Assembly: GCA_023423335.1 (NCBI GenBank)
Contig: JAFAFU010000030.1
Span: 287,536 to 351,535, forward strand
From: Bacillota bacterium
GTDB taxonomy: Bacteria; Bacillota; Clostridia; Lachnospirales; Lachnospiraceae
Length of the DNA: 64,000 nucleotides
Direction of reading: 5' to 3'
The notes under the pieces are model-generated. The model did not search any database and was not told where the DNA came from. It worked only from the letters and a program-made list of their open reading frames with translations. Below, one piece after another: positions 41,738 to 51,055 of this stretch. Made by a program: the position numbers and the translations under genes. Every line of letters begins with the position of its first letter. The first letter of the stretch is position 1.

Positions 41738-43837
41738 TTATTCAAAGTAGGTATAATTGATTCTATCATAAATCATTTCTGCCGCTTTTTCTGCAGAGAT
41801 GCTTTCATCGTATAATCCGGATATTACATTTTCTATGATATATATTTGCAAAGCTTCGATATCGCAAGTATAGACTCCCCCATTTTCATAGATAAATGTC
41901 AAATCTGACAAATATGATCGTTTTTTTTCCGACCATTCACGATACTTATCATATTGGGTAAGGTCGGAACCAAGCATAACAAATCGATAAATATTTGTAT
42001 TGTATATATTTTCACTTTTTGTAATCACTGCAAGTAAATCTGCAGCCACTTCTTTATTTTCAGAGAACTTATTTATAAAAACACAGCCATCAAGATTTAT
42101 ATAACTTTTACTACTATATGACGGAAATGATATTGTGCCATATTCCGGATAATCCGGAATATTATTATCCTCTAATAACGAATTAAGTATTGCATAATTG
42201 GGTGAGATTAAATATCTGCTTTCTCCCCCACCGGTTCGTAAATTATTATATTCAAATGAAATACCGGCAGCATTATACTTAATAATTGCTTTAAGCAGGT
42301 CCGTCAGGGCAGCTTTATCAAGGTTGTTTTGATTAATTGCATCCTGTACATAATTTACAATTAAATTTGTAGTATCGAGGACAATTGATGCATTCCGTTC
42401 GCCGCTTTTTACGATTTCCTCACATAAACTCCATAAATCATCATATGTCCAATGCTTGCCGGGAACGGTATAGCCATATTGATTAAAATCATCCTCAACG
42501 ACCAGAGAAGATGCTCTGATCCCATAGGGAACACCAAAAAGCTTATCCTTATTACTCATCATGGTGCTGATGCCGTTATACATTTGCGAGAAATTGTTAA
42601 CTATATCTGTGTAATTGTCAAGCGGTTCATACAGGTCATGATTTAAAATACTGGCCAGAAGATTATCCTTGGTCGGACTATTTAGAAAAAATATATCAAA
42701 ATCACTATCGCCTGCAAGCAGTTTTGTACGAAGTTTTTCATTATAAACATCCGCCGGATACTCAATGATCTGAACAGGATAGCCATACTCCGCTTCAAAT
42801 TGGTCAATAATAAGAGGATACATAAATCCGCTTTTTGTTCTGTCTGAAGTTATCAGTTTCAATGGTTCCTTGTCTGAAGTCAGATTAGTAATGATAAAGC
42901 AATCATTAGACTTACTCCATGAAATAACATTATCACTATAATAAAACATCTTATTTATACTAAAAAAGTGTTCGCTGATTCCGGAAGACCCTAAGCTCAT
43001 TTGATCCATTGATTTAAAAAGTATGTTGGCAGAAGTTTCAGGGTAATATCCCCTGATATTTAATTTATCTTTGCCTCCGACCCATTCATAGGATCCAATG
43101 TTATTAAAATAAAAACATTGGTTTTCAGCATCATAAGTATAAGAATTACTATAGGGAAGAAAAAATTCGTCCAATACCTTTTCTTTCTGAAGGTCATACC
43201 GATATCCTTTCACTATGATGTTCATAAAATTTGTATTTGCTGCTGAGGATATCATAATTGTATTTTTATCTACAAAATCAAGGCCCAGTATAAAGGCAAA
43301 CGAATCGTTTCCTTTAAAATTGTCCGGTATTTTGCTGCTTTTTCCGGAGGTCAGATCAAGCTTATACAACTCGCTTCCTATAACCTCGGTTCCATCCTTA
43401 ATAAATGCCGCGATAATAATTGTGTCATTATATATGCACATCCTGGTGGCTTCGATTTGATCAAAGGTACATGGGTATGTTTCTTTTACTTTCCCTTCCT
43501 TACCAAATTTTATTACTGCATTCTGTTCCTGATTATAGGTATAAATAAAATCCTTATCCGTGCAAATAACCGTATTCCCTGTGGCCTCTTTTACAACCGT
43601 TTTTTCGCCGGAAGCCATATCATATTGAATCATGTTACTGTTGCTGATCAGATAAGCCGAACCTTCAGATACAGCTGCATCCAAAAATTCAGTCCCGGCA
43701 TCTGCTTTTGTCGATATTATCTTCTCTTCTAAATGGACTTTATTCCCTTGCTTAACCTTGGAGGTTTGACAAGAAGTAAGGATTACCGATAATAAAATTA
43801 TTAATAACAAGTAGACTTTATTTCTATAAACACGCAT
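41738..43837 (-). CDS. Large extracellular solute-binding lipoprotein, second importer locus
   Basis: About 699 residues. A lipoprotein signal ends at VILTSCQTSK (Cys23). An N-terminal region of about 320 residues is rich in beta strands and Tyr/Asn/Asp turns (GSYEWVGGKD and similar); the C-terminal part looks like SBP_bac_1 (LLAGDSDFDIFFLNSPT; YTVPGKHWTYDDLWSLCEEI). It has the same plan as 24973-27195. The start ATG at 43837 has GGGAGG upstream. First gene of the operon and AT-richer than the genes to its left. Confidence 0.8.
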   Translation of the reverse strand: MRVYRNKVYLLLIILLSVILTSCQTSKVKQGNKVHLEEKIISTKADAGTEFLDAAVSEGSAYLISNSNMIQYDMASGEKTVVKEATGNTVICTDKDFIYTYNQEQNAVIKFGKEGKVKETYPCTFDQIEATRMCIYNDTIIIAAFIKDGTEVIGSELYKLDLTSGKSSKIPDNFKGNDSFAFILGLDFVDKNTIMISSAANTNFMNIIVKGYRYDLQKEKVLDEFFLPYSNSYTYDAENQCFYFNNIGSYEWVGGKDKLNIRGYYPETSANILFKSMDQMSLGSSGISEHFFSINKMFYYSDNVISWSKSNDCFIITNLTSDKEPLKLITSDRTKSGFMYPLIIDQFEAEYGYPVQIIEYPADVYNEKLRTKLLAGDSDFDIFFLNSPTKDNLLASILNHDLYEPLDNYTDIVNNFSQMYNGISTMMSNKDKLFGVPYGIRASSLVVEDDFNQYGYTVPGKHWTYDDLWSLCEEIVKSGERNASIVLDTTNLIVNYVQDAINQNNLDKAALTDLLKAIIKYNAAGISFEYNNLRTGGGESRYLISPNYAILNSLLEDNNIPDYPEYGTISFPSYSSKSYINLDGCVFINKFSENKEVAADLLAVITKSENIYNTNIYRFVMLGSDLTQYDKYREWSEKKRSYLSDLTFIYENGGVYTCDIEALQIYIIENVISGLYDESISAEKAAEMIYDRINYTYFE

Positions 43838-43945
43838 GACAAACCTCCCAAGATTAAGCATTGACTAATGACTAGAAAGAGAATACATATAGCGGATTTT
43901 ATGTACTTCTTCAGCTGCGAAACATGAATCGCTCTTTTTTAACAA

Positions 43946-44290
43946 TTAGTAAAAACAAGTATCATAATACGGCCCCCCGGATGTATGCTTTGCTGATTCC
44001 ATATGCTGTGGATAGTCTAAACCCGATATCCAATAACCACAAGTCGGACATTTTTCTGAACTAAAATTATACCACCGCATTATAACGCAGGATGTACTGT
44101 GATAAAATCCACCAACGTTTTGTCCCCGGGCAAAGCATACAACTTGATCAGTATCGCATTGAACACCCGAGCATCCCGTAACATACTCGGTGCTTCTGCA
44201 GGTAGGGCAATAAAATGCATATGCTGAAGATAGCATAGCCATTGATAAAACAATAGTAGCACTTAATGCACAAATTGATTTTTTTAACAT
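43946..44290 (-). CDS. Small secreted cysteine-rich protein with zinc-ribbon-like CPxC motifs
   Basis: 114 residues. Signal peptide (about 1-26, cut after AYA). The mature part has FYCPTCRSTEY (about 26-36), CSGVQCDTDQVVC (about 40-52) and KCPTCGYW (about 80-87), four pairs of Cys that could form a zinc ribbon or disulfides. It ends in a His-containing, Tyr/Gly-rich stretch. TAAGGAGG precedes the ATG. No family recognised; probably an extracellular peptide of unknown role. Confidence 0.7.
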   Translation of the reverse strand: MLKKSICALSATIVLSMAMLSSAYAFYCPTCRSTEYVTGCSGVQCDTDQVVCFARGQNVGGFYHSTSCVIMRWYNFSSEKCPTCGYWISGLDYPQHMESAKHTSGGPYYDTCFY

Positions 44291-44647
44291 ATAATCACCT
44301 CCTTAGCAATATGTTTTATAAATGTGATCATGATTTCACATTTGCGGCGACGTCGCTACTCCCTAATATTAACAGTTCTTCCTAAAAATGTCAATCCCAT
44401 GTTCGATTTATTGTATATTTTTATCTATTTATGTTTTAATATGCCACATTATTGCTTTTATTGCCATGTTTTAAGACCATCCTAAAAGCGGAATATAATA
44501 CAAGCATGGGCAAGAACCAATGGAAAATGGCCTTGCCCATAAATTACAATTTAAATTTTATATCGGTTTTTCGAATTTACACAGATCTTGAAACAGCCTC
44601 TATGATTTTGCACACGTTGTTCCGGTACGGAGTACTAATAATACAAT
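44291..44647. other. Intergenic stretch with the promoter of the small secreted protein
   Basis: TTGACA (44389-44394), 17 bp and TAATAT (44366-44371) read on the minus strand form a strong promoter, and the leader carries small dyads such as GCGACGTCGC (44347-44356). Otherwise I see no gene in this stretch. Confidence 0.6.
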
Positions 44648-46330
44648 TCAGTCTTTTTTTCTACTGACAAACCAATTACCCATTATCATACCATCTAATC
44701 CATGATTGTTTTCAAATTCTGCCAATGCTTCTATCGGTGAATTAACAATTGGTTGGTTTTTAACATTAAATGATGTATTGATAATCAAAGGTATGCCTGT
44801 TTTTTCATAATATTTTTCAATAACTCCGTACAATTTTTCATTTGCAGCCTTTGTTAGATACTGTGGTCTTGATGTTTTATCAATATGTACAACCGCAGGG
44901 ATTAAATGAAGCCATTCATCTCTGATCTGGCAAGTCTTAAGCATGAATTCTGACATATTATAGGGCTTCTCATCAATAAAAACTTCTTTATAATACTGAT
45001 CCAATACAATGGGAGATAATGGCCGCCACAATTCTCTATTTTTTGTTTTATTAATTTTAATAATATTCTCTCTATTACAGGGACTCGAAATAATGCTTCT
45101 TGCTCCCAGTGCTCTTGGCCCAAACTCAAATCCCTCTTGAAACCATGCCAAAACTTTATTATTGATTAATAAATCGGATACTCTATTAAAAAACTCTTCA
45201 TTATCAAGATATTCTTTATGAAACCTTCTGTTTTTCAATATTACACTATAATCCATATCACTATATTTGCTGCCCAGATAAACATTATTGATCTTACTGG
45301 GAACACTTAGATCAAATAATCCTTTTCTTCTCGCTATTTCTAATGCGGCTCCAACGCTGCATCCTGCATCATTTGCAGCTGGATATATAAAAATATCTTT
45401 ATATATGCCCGCCCTGTCTAAATAACCATTGGAGGTACAATTCAAAGCAACTCCTCCAGCCATAACCAAATTCTTACATAGTGTGATCTTTTTTAAATAG
45501 CTTGCTAATCCCAAAACAATATCATCCAATGCCCTTTGAACAGATGCTGCGAAATTAACATATGTCATTAATTCAGCGGCATTTACACTTAGAATTGGCG
45601 CGCTCTTATATGGATAATTATTCTTTTCAAAATAATCAATATACTTACCTTTAACTTCTTCAAAACTATCCTCTTCATTAGCATCTCCAAGTTTACTGCA
45701 AAATTCTCCTTTTTCAGCGTCAAACATTATAGGAATTTTTTGATCTGGTGTCCCATAGGGCGCTAATCCCATCATTTTTCCCGGAACATCAAATCCTAAT
45801 CCCACATATCCGGCTGCCGCATCATATAATGCCCCTAATGAATATGCAATTGGAAAGGTCCTGATTATTTCTATTTTTCCCATTGACGCTTTGGCTAAAG
45901 TTATAGCTTCATTCTCTCCTTGTCCATCTATGACAAGACAGGCAGCTTCGCTAAAACCACTCTGATAAAAGGCTGCCGTAAGATGAGTTAAGTGATGTTT
46001 CACATAGCTACAGGATAATGATTTATTATAGTTAAATATAGCATGCGGAAAAAGTTTATCCATAATTTCATTTTTTTCACGTTCACTTAATACCTCATTA
46101 ACATTATCCGGCTGCCAGCTTATAGCAATGTGGTCAATATCATCCAATGTTATATTTTGACTTTCCAAGCAATATTTTACTGCCTCATATGGAGCTTCAC
46201 CATATGCATGCTTTCTTCTGCTAAACCTCTCTTGCTCTGCAGCTGCTACAATTTTATCATCTTTTAAAAGTGCGGCTGCAGAACTATGACAGCCTGATCC
46301 TGGATTTCCTATAATACCTAATATATACAT
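44648..46330 (-). CDS. Carbamoyltransferase (NodU/CmcH/TobZ family)
   Basis: 560 residues, full length. The N-terminal YgjD/Kae1-like domain binds metal; HHLTHLTAAF (about 111-120) supplies His residues and GQGENEAITLA follows (about 135-145). The central MAGGVALNCTSNG (about 287-299) and C-terminal NTSFNVKNQPIVNSPIEAL (about 524-542) are family signatures. Such enzymes transfer carbamoyl groups from carbamoyl phosphate to hydroxyl or amino groups of secondary metabolites, sugars or antibiotics. It is last in the cluster beginning at 50942. The acceptor is unknown. Confidence 0.92.
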   Translation of the reverse strand: MYILGIIGNPGSGCHSSAAALLKDDKIVAAAEQERFSRRKHAYGEAPYEAVKYCLESQNITLDDIDHIAISWQPDNVNEVLSEREKNEIMDKLFPHAIFNYNKSLSCSYVKHHLTHLTAAFYQSGFSEAACLVIDGQGENEAITLAKASMGKIEIIRTFPIAYSLGALYDAAAGYVGLGFDVPGKMMGLAPYGTPDQKIPIMFDAEKGEFCSKLGDANEEDSFEEVKGKYIDYFEKNNYPYKSAPILSVNAAELMTYVNFAASVQRALDDIVLGLASYLKKITLCKNLVMAGGVALNCTSNGYLDRAGIYKDIFIYPAANDAGCSVGAALEIARRKGLFDLSVPSKINNVYLGSKYSDMDYSVILKNRRFHKEYLDNEEFFNRVSDLLINNKVLAWFQEGFEFGPRALGARSIISSPCNRENIIKINKTKNRELWRPLSPIVLDQYYKEVFIDEKPYNMSEFMLKTCQIRDEWLHLIPAVVHIDKTSRPQYLTKAANEKLYGVIEKYYEKTGIPLIINTSFNVKNQPIVNSPIEALAEFENNHGLDGMIMGNWFVSRKKD

Positions 46331-46409
46331 TCTTTTTTGTATGATAATCCGAACCCTTAATCATACTTTTCCTTTCTTATAGATTTGTAGTTTATTTCAC
46401 CTAAAACTT

Positions 46410-46835
46410 TTAGCATTGTTCACCTCGAAAACGTACTTTAAACAACGGTTGCCCAAGCTCCACAGCCTGACCGTCAGTAAAACAGATTTCAACAATCTCA
46501 CAATCATTTTGTGCGGTAATTTCATTCATGGTTTTCATTGCTTTTATCATACAAAGAACTTCTCCCTTATGCACAAAATCATTGGTTTCGATAAAAGATT
46601 TGCCGTCCGGCGTTTTTGTTCGATAGGAACGGCGATTAGCGATACCCACCATAGGTGATTTTATAACTATAATATCCTCCATGATTTGTCCTTCATTTAA
46701 TTTTGTTTTTTTCTTTATATTTTTTCTGTCCTGTATCTCCATTCTATAGTGTTCATTCTCAAATGTTACATCTAATAGCCTAAGGTTATTTTTCTTCATT
46801 ATTGTAATAAGTTCCTGAATATTCTTCATATTCAT
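46410..46835 (-). CDS. Biotinyl/lipoyl carrier protein (AccB-like BCCP)
   Basis: 141 residues. An N-terminal helical region (1-45) is followed by a biotinyl-domain pattern: VIKSPMVGIANRR, HKGEVLCMIKAMKTMNEI with the modified Lys in the AMK tripeptide (about 97-99), and GQAVELGQPLFKVR. It matches acetyl-CoA carboxylase carrier proteins in size and layout. No carboxylase subunit genes lie nearby, so it might use the housekeeping ones, perhaps to make a malonyl extender unit. Confidence 0.87.
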   Translation of the reverse strand: MNMKNIQELITIMKKNNLRLLDVTFENEHYRMEIQDRKNIKKKTKLNEGQIMEDIIVIKSPMVGIANRRSYRTKTPDGKSFIETNDFVHKGEVLCMIKAMKTMNEITAQNDCEIVEICFTDGQAVELGQPLFKVRFRGEQC

Positions 46836-46930
46836 ATTCCCCCTGGTAATCTATAATCACAGATATCCCTTATCCGCTTACCAATTCTGCTATAATTTCA
46901 TATACTGTCTCCACGTATTTTGATTTTCCG

Positions 46931-47632
46931 CTACTTCTCACTCTTTCTTGTCTTCCCTTTATAGTAGTTATAAATTTCCTCTTCCTTTAAATAAATATAT
47001 TTAATATTAGCGTTTTTCTCTTCATAACAAAAAGACATCCAATATTCATCCAGTTTTATTGAATTGAAGGAATATTTTGATTTATTATTCTTATCCCTAA
47101 AGATTATTTCATCCTTTGTTAGAAATTCAAAGGAATTCAGAGGAATTCTTAAACCTTTGCCTGTCGCTTTAATATAACTTTCCTTTAATGTCCATAATTG
47201 ATAGAAAGCATCTATTCTATCAGCACTTTTCTCTAATGACTCTATGAATGCATATTCATTACCAGTAAAAAATCTTTTGGCTATTGCCATGTCAATTTCT
47301 TTTATTTGCTCAATATCAATACCTATGCTATATTTATTTACTGCAATAACCACAAAGGAGCCTGAATGCGATACATTAAATTTAAAGTTCCTTGTATTGG
47401 GGATGTAAGGTTTGCCATACTGATTGAATCCAATTCTCACCTTGTCAACAGGAATCCCGGTATGCTCATTCGTTTCTTTTTTAATTAAAAGTTCCGCTAA
47501 TAAACTTCGCTTCTTATCCGCCTCATTAGTAAAATTAAAAATTCGTATCCGTCTTTCAAATGATAAATACTCCATAAAATACTTGTCGAAAGGTAAACTA
47601 TCTTTTATTTTAACCAGTGTAATTTCTATCAT
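46931..47632 (-). CDS. 4'-phosphopantetheinyl transferase (Sfp type)
   Basis: 233 residues. It converts apo carrier proteins to the holo form with coenzyme A. The Sfp signature is visible: FNVSHSGSFVVIAV (about 83-96), IGIDIEQIKEID (about 102-113) with the Mg-binding acidic pair, and WTLKESYIKATGKGL (about 146-160). AGAGGG precedes the ATG. No carrier protein or NRPS/PKS gene is in the window, so its partner is unknown; the carrier could be the biotinyl-cluster pathway or elsewhere in the genome. Confidence 0.93.
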   Translation of the reverse strand: MIEITLVKIKDSLPFDKYFMEYLSFERRIRIFNFTNEADKKRSLLAELLIKKETNEHTGIPVDKVRIGFNQYGKPYIPNTRNFKFNVSHSGSFVVIAVNKYSIGIDIEQIKEIDMAIAKRFFTGNEYAFIESLEKSADRIDAFYQLWTLKESYIKATGKGLRIPLNSFEFLTKDEIIFRDKNNKSKYSFNSIKLDEYWMSFCYEEKNANIKYIYLKEEEIYNYYKGKTRKSEK

Positions 47633-47803
47633 ATTCCCTCTAAAGAAGATTAGTTATATACGCTTTATTATTAAGACAATATCTTCTGAACAATATTGAT
47701 ACCTAAATCAATTAACAGTGAATTACCAGGCCTTGGGATATATCAATTAATCTCTCCTGATTAACCACCCCCCTTCTTTTAGGAACAAGTAATCATGGGT
47801 ACA

Positions 47804-48634
47804 TTAATGATTAAAATTATTGTATATGTCATTTATAATGTTTAAACCATTATAAGTATGAATTAATTCATTATAAAAATGATTAAATTCCAATATACTC
47901 ATTTGTTGATTTGCATCTGACAATGCAATTGACGGATTATTATGAACTTCAACCATAATGCCGTCCGCACCTGCTGCCAGTGCGGCTTTTGCCATAGGCA
48001 AAGCTATATCTTTTCTGCCTAGAGAGTGGCTTATATCAACTATAATAGGATACTTTAACTCGTATTTTATTATAGCAACACAGGATAAATCCAGTAAATT
48101 ACGTGTACCCGCGTCAAACGATCGAATTCCCCGCTCACAAAGGAGCACTTTTTCATTACCGCCTTGTAAGATATATGAGGATGCCGCAATAAATTCTTTA
48201 ATTGTTGCATTAAATCCTCGTTTTAAAAGTATGGGGAAATTAATTCTGCCCAGCGCTTTTAATAACTCAAAATTGTGCATATTTCTGGTGCCAACCTGCA
48301 ATATATCAACCGTATCAAGCATTTTATCCAGATATCTTATATCAACAATCTCAGACACTATTTTTACCTTATATTTTTTACGAATTTTATCTAAAATCTC
48401 CAGTGCTTCTATACCAAGACCCTGGAATTCATCAGGACAGGTACGTGGTTTAAAAGCTCCTGCCCTTATCGCGTTTATGCCCTTCGCTACTAAATATTTA
48501 GCTATCTTATCCATCATGTCATAGCTTTCTACTGCACATGGACCTGCTATAAAATAAGGATACAAGGTATCACTAAATACCTCCGACAAAATTTGATTTG
48601 TATTATAATTACTTACTCCACTGGTTTTCTGCAT
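47804..48634 (-). CDS. 3-deoxy-7-phosphoheptulonate (DAHP) synthase, short form
   Basis: About 276 residues. It condenses phosphoenolpyruvate and erythrose-4-phosphate, the first step to chorismate. Features are the metal-binding Cys in IAGPCAVES, AGAFKPRTCPDEFQGLG, LLKRGFNAT, ERGIRSFDAGTRN and VDISHSLGR, as in the AroG/AroF type I-beta enzymes, without the chorismate-mutase or ferredoxin-like domain. The start ATG at 48634 lies five bases after the groEL stop, so translation is probably coupled. A pathway-specific copy is common in biosynthetic clusters. Confidence 0.9.
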   Translation of the reverse strand: MQKTSGVSNYNTNQILSEVFSDTLYPYFIAGPCAVESYDMMDKIAKYLVAKGINAIRAGAFKPRTCPDEFQGLGIEALEILDKIRKKYKVKIVSEIVDIRYLDKMLDTVDILQVGTRNMHNFELLKALGRINFPILLKRGFNATIKEFIAASSYILQGGNEKVLLCERGIRSFDAGTRNLLDLSCVAIIKYELKYPIIVDISHSLGRKDIALPMAKAALAAGADGIMVEVHNNPSIALSDANQQMSILEFNHFYNELIHTYNGLNIINDIYNNFNH

Positions 48635-48639
48635 ATTTA

Positions 48640-50268
48640 TTAATACATCATTCCGGAGTTTGGGGGAGGCACAGCACACTGACTCTTTTCTTCTTTTTCA
48701 TCTGCTACTAATGCTTCCGTGGTTAAAATCATTTCCGCTATAGATGCTGCATTTTGTAAAGCCGATCTAGTCACCTTAGCCGGATCGACAATACCCATTT
48801 CTACCATATTACAATATTTTTCGTTATAAGCATCATAACCATAATTTAGCTTTCCTGTCTTTTTGATCGTATCAACGATGACAGAACTCTCAAGACCTGC
48901 ATTTTCAACAATTTGTCTGATCGGTTCTTCAAGGGCTTCAACAACAATAGAAGCGCCTATTTTTACATCACCCTCATATTTACCAATTGTTTTTTCCACT
49001 TTTTTAGCAGCTGAAAGCAGAGCGATACCACCTCCAGCTACAATACCTTCTTCAACTGCCGCTTTTGTTGCTGCAAGTGCATCCTCTATGCGAAGCTTCT
49101 TTTCCTTCATTTCAACTTCAGTAGAGGCTCCGACTTTGATTACACCAACTCCACCGGAAAGCTTTGCTAAACGTTCTTGTAGTTTCTCTTTATCATAGTC
49201 AGAGGTACTATTTTCAATTTCAGATTTAATCTGAGATATTCTTAAGCCAATTTCAGACTTATCTCCACTGCCTCCAACAATAATTGTATTTTCTTTCTGA
49301 ACCTTAACTTGTGTCGCCCGGCCTAATTGACGAATATTAACACTTTTCAGATCGAACCCTAAGTCTTCACAAATCACTTCGCCACCGGTTAAGATTGCAA
49401 TGTCAGATAGCATTTCTTTTTTTCTATCGCCAAAACCAGGCGCTTTCACTGCAACACAGGTAAAGGTACCTCTCATATTATTAACAGCCAATGTTGCAAG
49501 AGCTTCCCCTTCCACATCTTCAGCAATAATTACAAGCTTTTTGCCGGACTGAACAACTTCTTCAAGCAATGATAAAATTTCCTGAATTGATGATATCTTC
49601 TTATCGGTAATAAGTATATATGCATCGTCGATAACAGCTTCCATTTTATCATGATCTGTCACCATATAAGGAGAGATATATCCTCTGCCAAATTGCATGC
49701 CTTCAACAACATCACAATATGTTTCAGCGGTTTTTGATTCTTCCACAGTAATAACGCCATCCGCAGTAACCTTATCCATTGCATCTGAAATAAGCTGTCC
49801 AATTGTATAGTCACCTGCAGATATTGCAGCAACCGTTGCGATATCGGAAGAAGAAGACACTTTACTGGAGCTCTCCAAGATACTTTCTACCGCTACTTTA
49901 ACTGCACTTTCAATTCCCTTTTTCACCAACACCGGATTTGCCCCGGAAGAAATATTCTTCATACCGTGGCGAACCATAGCCTGGGCCAGTAATGTTGCCG
50001 TTGTCGTTCCATCTCCTGCCACGTCATTTGTTTTCGTGGCAACCTCTTTTACAAGCTGAGCACCCATATTTTCAAAGGGGTCATCCAGATCAATTTCCTT
50101 TGCAATTGTTACACCATCATTTGTGATTAAAGGAGTACCATATTTTTTATCAAGAACAACATTACGTCCTTTCGGTCCCAATGTTATCTTAACTGTATCC
50201 GCAAGTTTATCAAGACCTGCCTTTAGTGCCTTTCTTGCATCTTCACTATAAAGAATTTGTTTTGCCAT
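48640..50268 (-). CDS. groEL: Chaperonin GroEL (cluster-associated copy)
   Basis: 542 residues, full length. ATP-binding GDGTTTATLLAQAM (about 85-98) and KGRNVVLDKKYG are intact, as are the apical-domain and hinge regions. The C-terminus ends CAVPPPNSGMMY instead of the usual Gly-Gly-Met tail. No CIRCE element (TTAGCACTC-N9-GAGTGCTAA) precedes the groES/groEL pair. The pair is instead preceded by an XRE gene, so it may not be the heat-shock-controlled copy. It is cotranscribed with groES and DAHP synthase. Confidence 0.95.
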   Translation of the reverse strand: MAKQILYSEDARKALKAGLDKLADTVKITLGPKGRNVVLDKKYGTPLITNDGVTIAKEIDLDDPFENMGAQLVKEVATKTNDVAGDGTTTATLLAQAMVRHGMKNISSGANPVLVKKGIESAVKVAVESILESSSKVSSSSDIATVAAISAGDYTIGQLISDAMDKVTADGVITVEESKTAETYCDVVEGMQFGRGYISPYMVTDHDKMEAVIDDAYILITDKKISSIQEILSLLEEVVQSGKKLVIIAEDVEGEALATLAVNNMRGTFTCVAVKAPGFGDRKKEMLSDIAILTGGEVICEDLGFDLKSVNIRQLGRATQVKVQKENTIIVGGSGDKSEIGLRISQIKSEIENSTSDYDKEKLQERLAKLSGGVGVIKVGASTEVEMKEKKLRIEDALAATKAAVEEGIVAGGGIALLSAAKKVEKTIGKYEGDVKIGASIVVEALEEPIRQIVENAGLESSVIVDTIKKTGKLNYGYDAYNEKYCNMVEMGIVDPAKVTRSALQNAASIAEMILTTEALVADEKEEKSQCAVPPPNSGMMY

Positions 50269-50288
50269 GCTATATTTTCCTTTCTATC

Positions 50289-50561
50289 TTAACTTAATAC
50301 TGCTAAGACATCTTTTTGATTAATAATAATATACTCTTTCGAATCAAGATTTACTTTTGTTCCTGAGTGCGGACTAATGAGTATCTTATCTCCTTTCAAA
50401 AAAACGTCCTGATCTTCATCAAAACAATCAGCAGTCTCAATAATTTTGGCAATATTAGAATCACCTTTTGCGGCTCCTACAAGGATAATTCCACTCTTTG
50501 TAGCTTCTTCATTTTCCTCCATTTTAACTAACAAATGATTTTTTAAAGGTTTTACTTTCAT
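50289..50561 (-). CDS. groES: Co-chaperonin GroES
   Basis: About 90 residues. The MKVKPLKNHLLVKMEE start, SGIILVGAAKGD (mobile-loop region) and GDKILISPHSGTKVNLD give the family. The ATG at 50561 has CTAGGAGGAAG upstream. Ends 20 bp before groEL. The mobile loop is shorter than usual, matching the unusual GroEL. Confidence 0.92.
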   Translation of the reverse strand: MKVKPLKNHLLVKMEENEEATKSGIILVGAAKGDSNIAKIIETADCFDEDQDVFLKGDKILISPHSGTKVNLDSKEYIIINQKDVLAVLS

Positions 50562-50581
50562 CAAGACTTCCTCCTAGTTAT

Positions 50582-50595
50582 TATAGAATTCTATA
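50582..50595. promoter_or_regulatory. Palindrome between the XRE regulator and groES, candidate operator
   Basis: TATAGAATTCTATA is a perfect 14-bp palindrome in the 48-bp gap before groES. A related imperfect dyad (CTATAATATTCTATAG) lies at 50989-51004, upstream of the regulator gene. Both share the half-site ATTCTATA. Confidence 0.4.
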
Positions 50596-50609
50596 TAAAT
50601 ATCCGGTGT

Positions 50610-50942
50610 TTATTTTCTTGCATTTAACTCATAAATAAGCTTTAACATTTGTAATACTGTTCTTATTTGTGAGTTATTAAATAATTTTAAAGCGTTCAGA
50701 ACTTCCTTATCATATTCATTTTGATTATCACCGGATAAAATATACTCGCAGGAAACAGTTAGAGCTTTAGCAATCCGATATAACGTATCTGCAGAAAACC
50801 CTTTCTGACCGGTTTCTATTTCGTATAAAAACTTTGGCGAGATATCCGCCATTTCTGCAAATTCCTCCCTCGTGTATCTATTTATTTCCCGTAATTTTCG
50901 TATCCTTAATCCCGCATTATTATAAAAACTATTCATGTGCAT
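50610..50942 (-). CDS. XRE-family transcriptional regulator at the head of the groES cluster
   Basis: About 110 residues. HTH at about 12-65 (YTREEFAEMADISPKFLYEI; GQKGFSADTLYRIAKAL) and a C-terminal helical tail. The ATG at 50942 follows GGAGAGAGGG; another ATG lies two codons later. It lies 48 bp upstream of groES on the same strand and probably controls the cluster. Palindromes lie on both sides: TATAGAATTCTATA (50582-50595) before groES and a similar dyad near 50989-51004 upstream. Confidence 0.85.
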   Translation of the reverse strand: MHMNSFYNNAGLRIRKLREINRYTREEFAEMADISPKFLYEIETGQKGFSADTLYRIAKALTVSCEYILSGDNQNEYDKEVLNALKLFNNSQIRTVLQMLKLIYELNARK

Positions 50943-51017
50943 CCCTCTCTCCTTATCATTGTTATCGAAAAAAGCCTGCACCAATAGACTATAATATTCT
51001 ATAGATTATGAAATCGA

Positions 51018-51055
51018 TATGGTTTGTATATTTAATAGCATAAAATCAAACCATA
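51018..51055. promoter_or_regulatory. Inverted repeat upstream of the XRE/groES cluster
   Basis: TATGGTTTG (51018-51026) and CAAACCATA (51047-51055) are perfect 9-bp arms. They lie about 75-115 bp upstream of the regulator start, in the gene-free stretch 50943-51390, and may be an operator. I find no confident -35/-10 pair here. Confidence 0.4.

Noticed and set aside
44452..44667. Plus-strand open frame of 71 codons
   Set aside because: No ribosome-binding site and no likeness; it overlaps the end of the carbamoyltransferase gene.
50562..50990. CIRCE (HrcA-binding) element upstream of groES
   Set aside because: Looked for TTAGCACTC-N9-GAGTGCTAA and found none. The palindromes present are AT-rich and unrelated.
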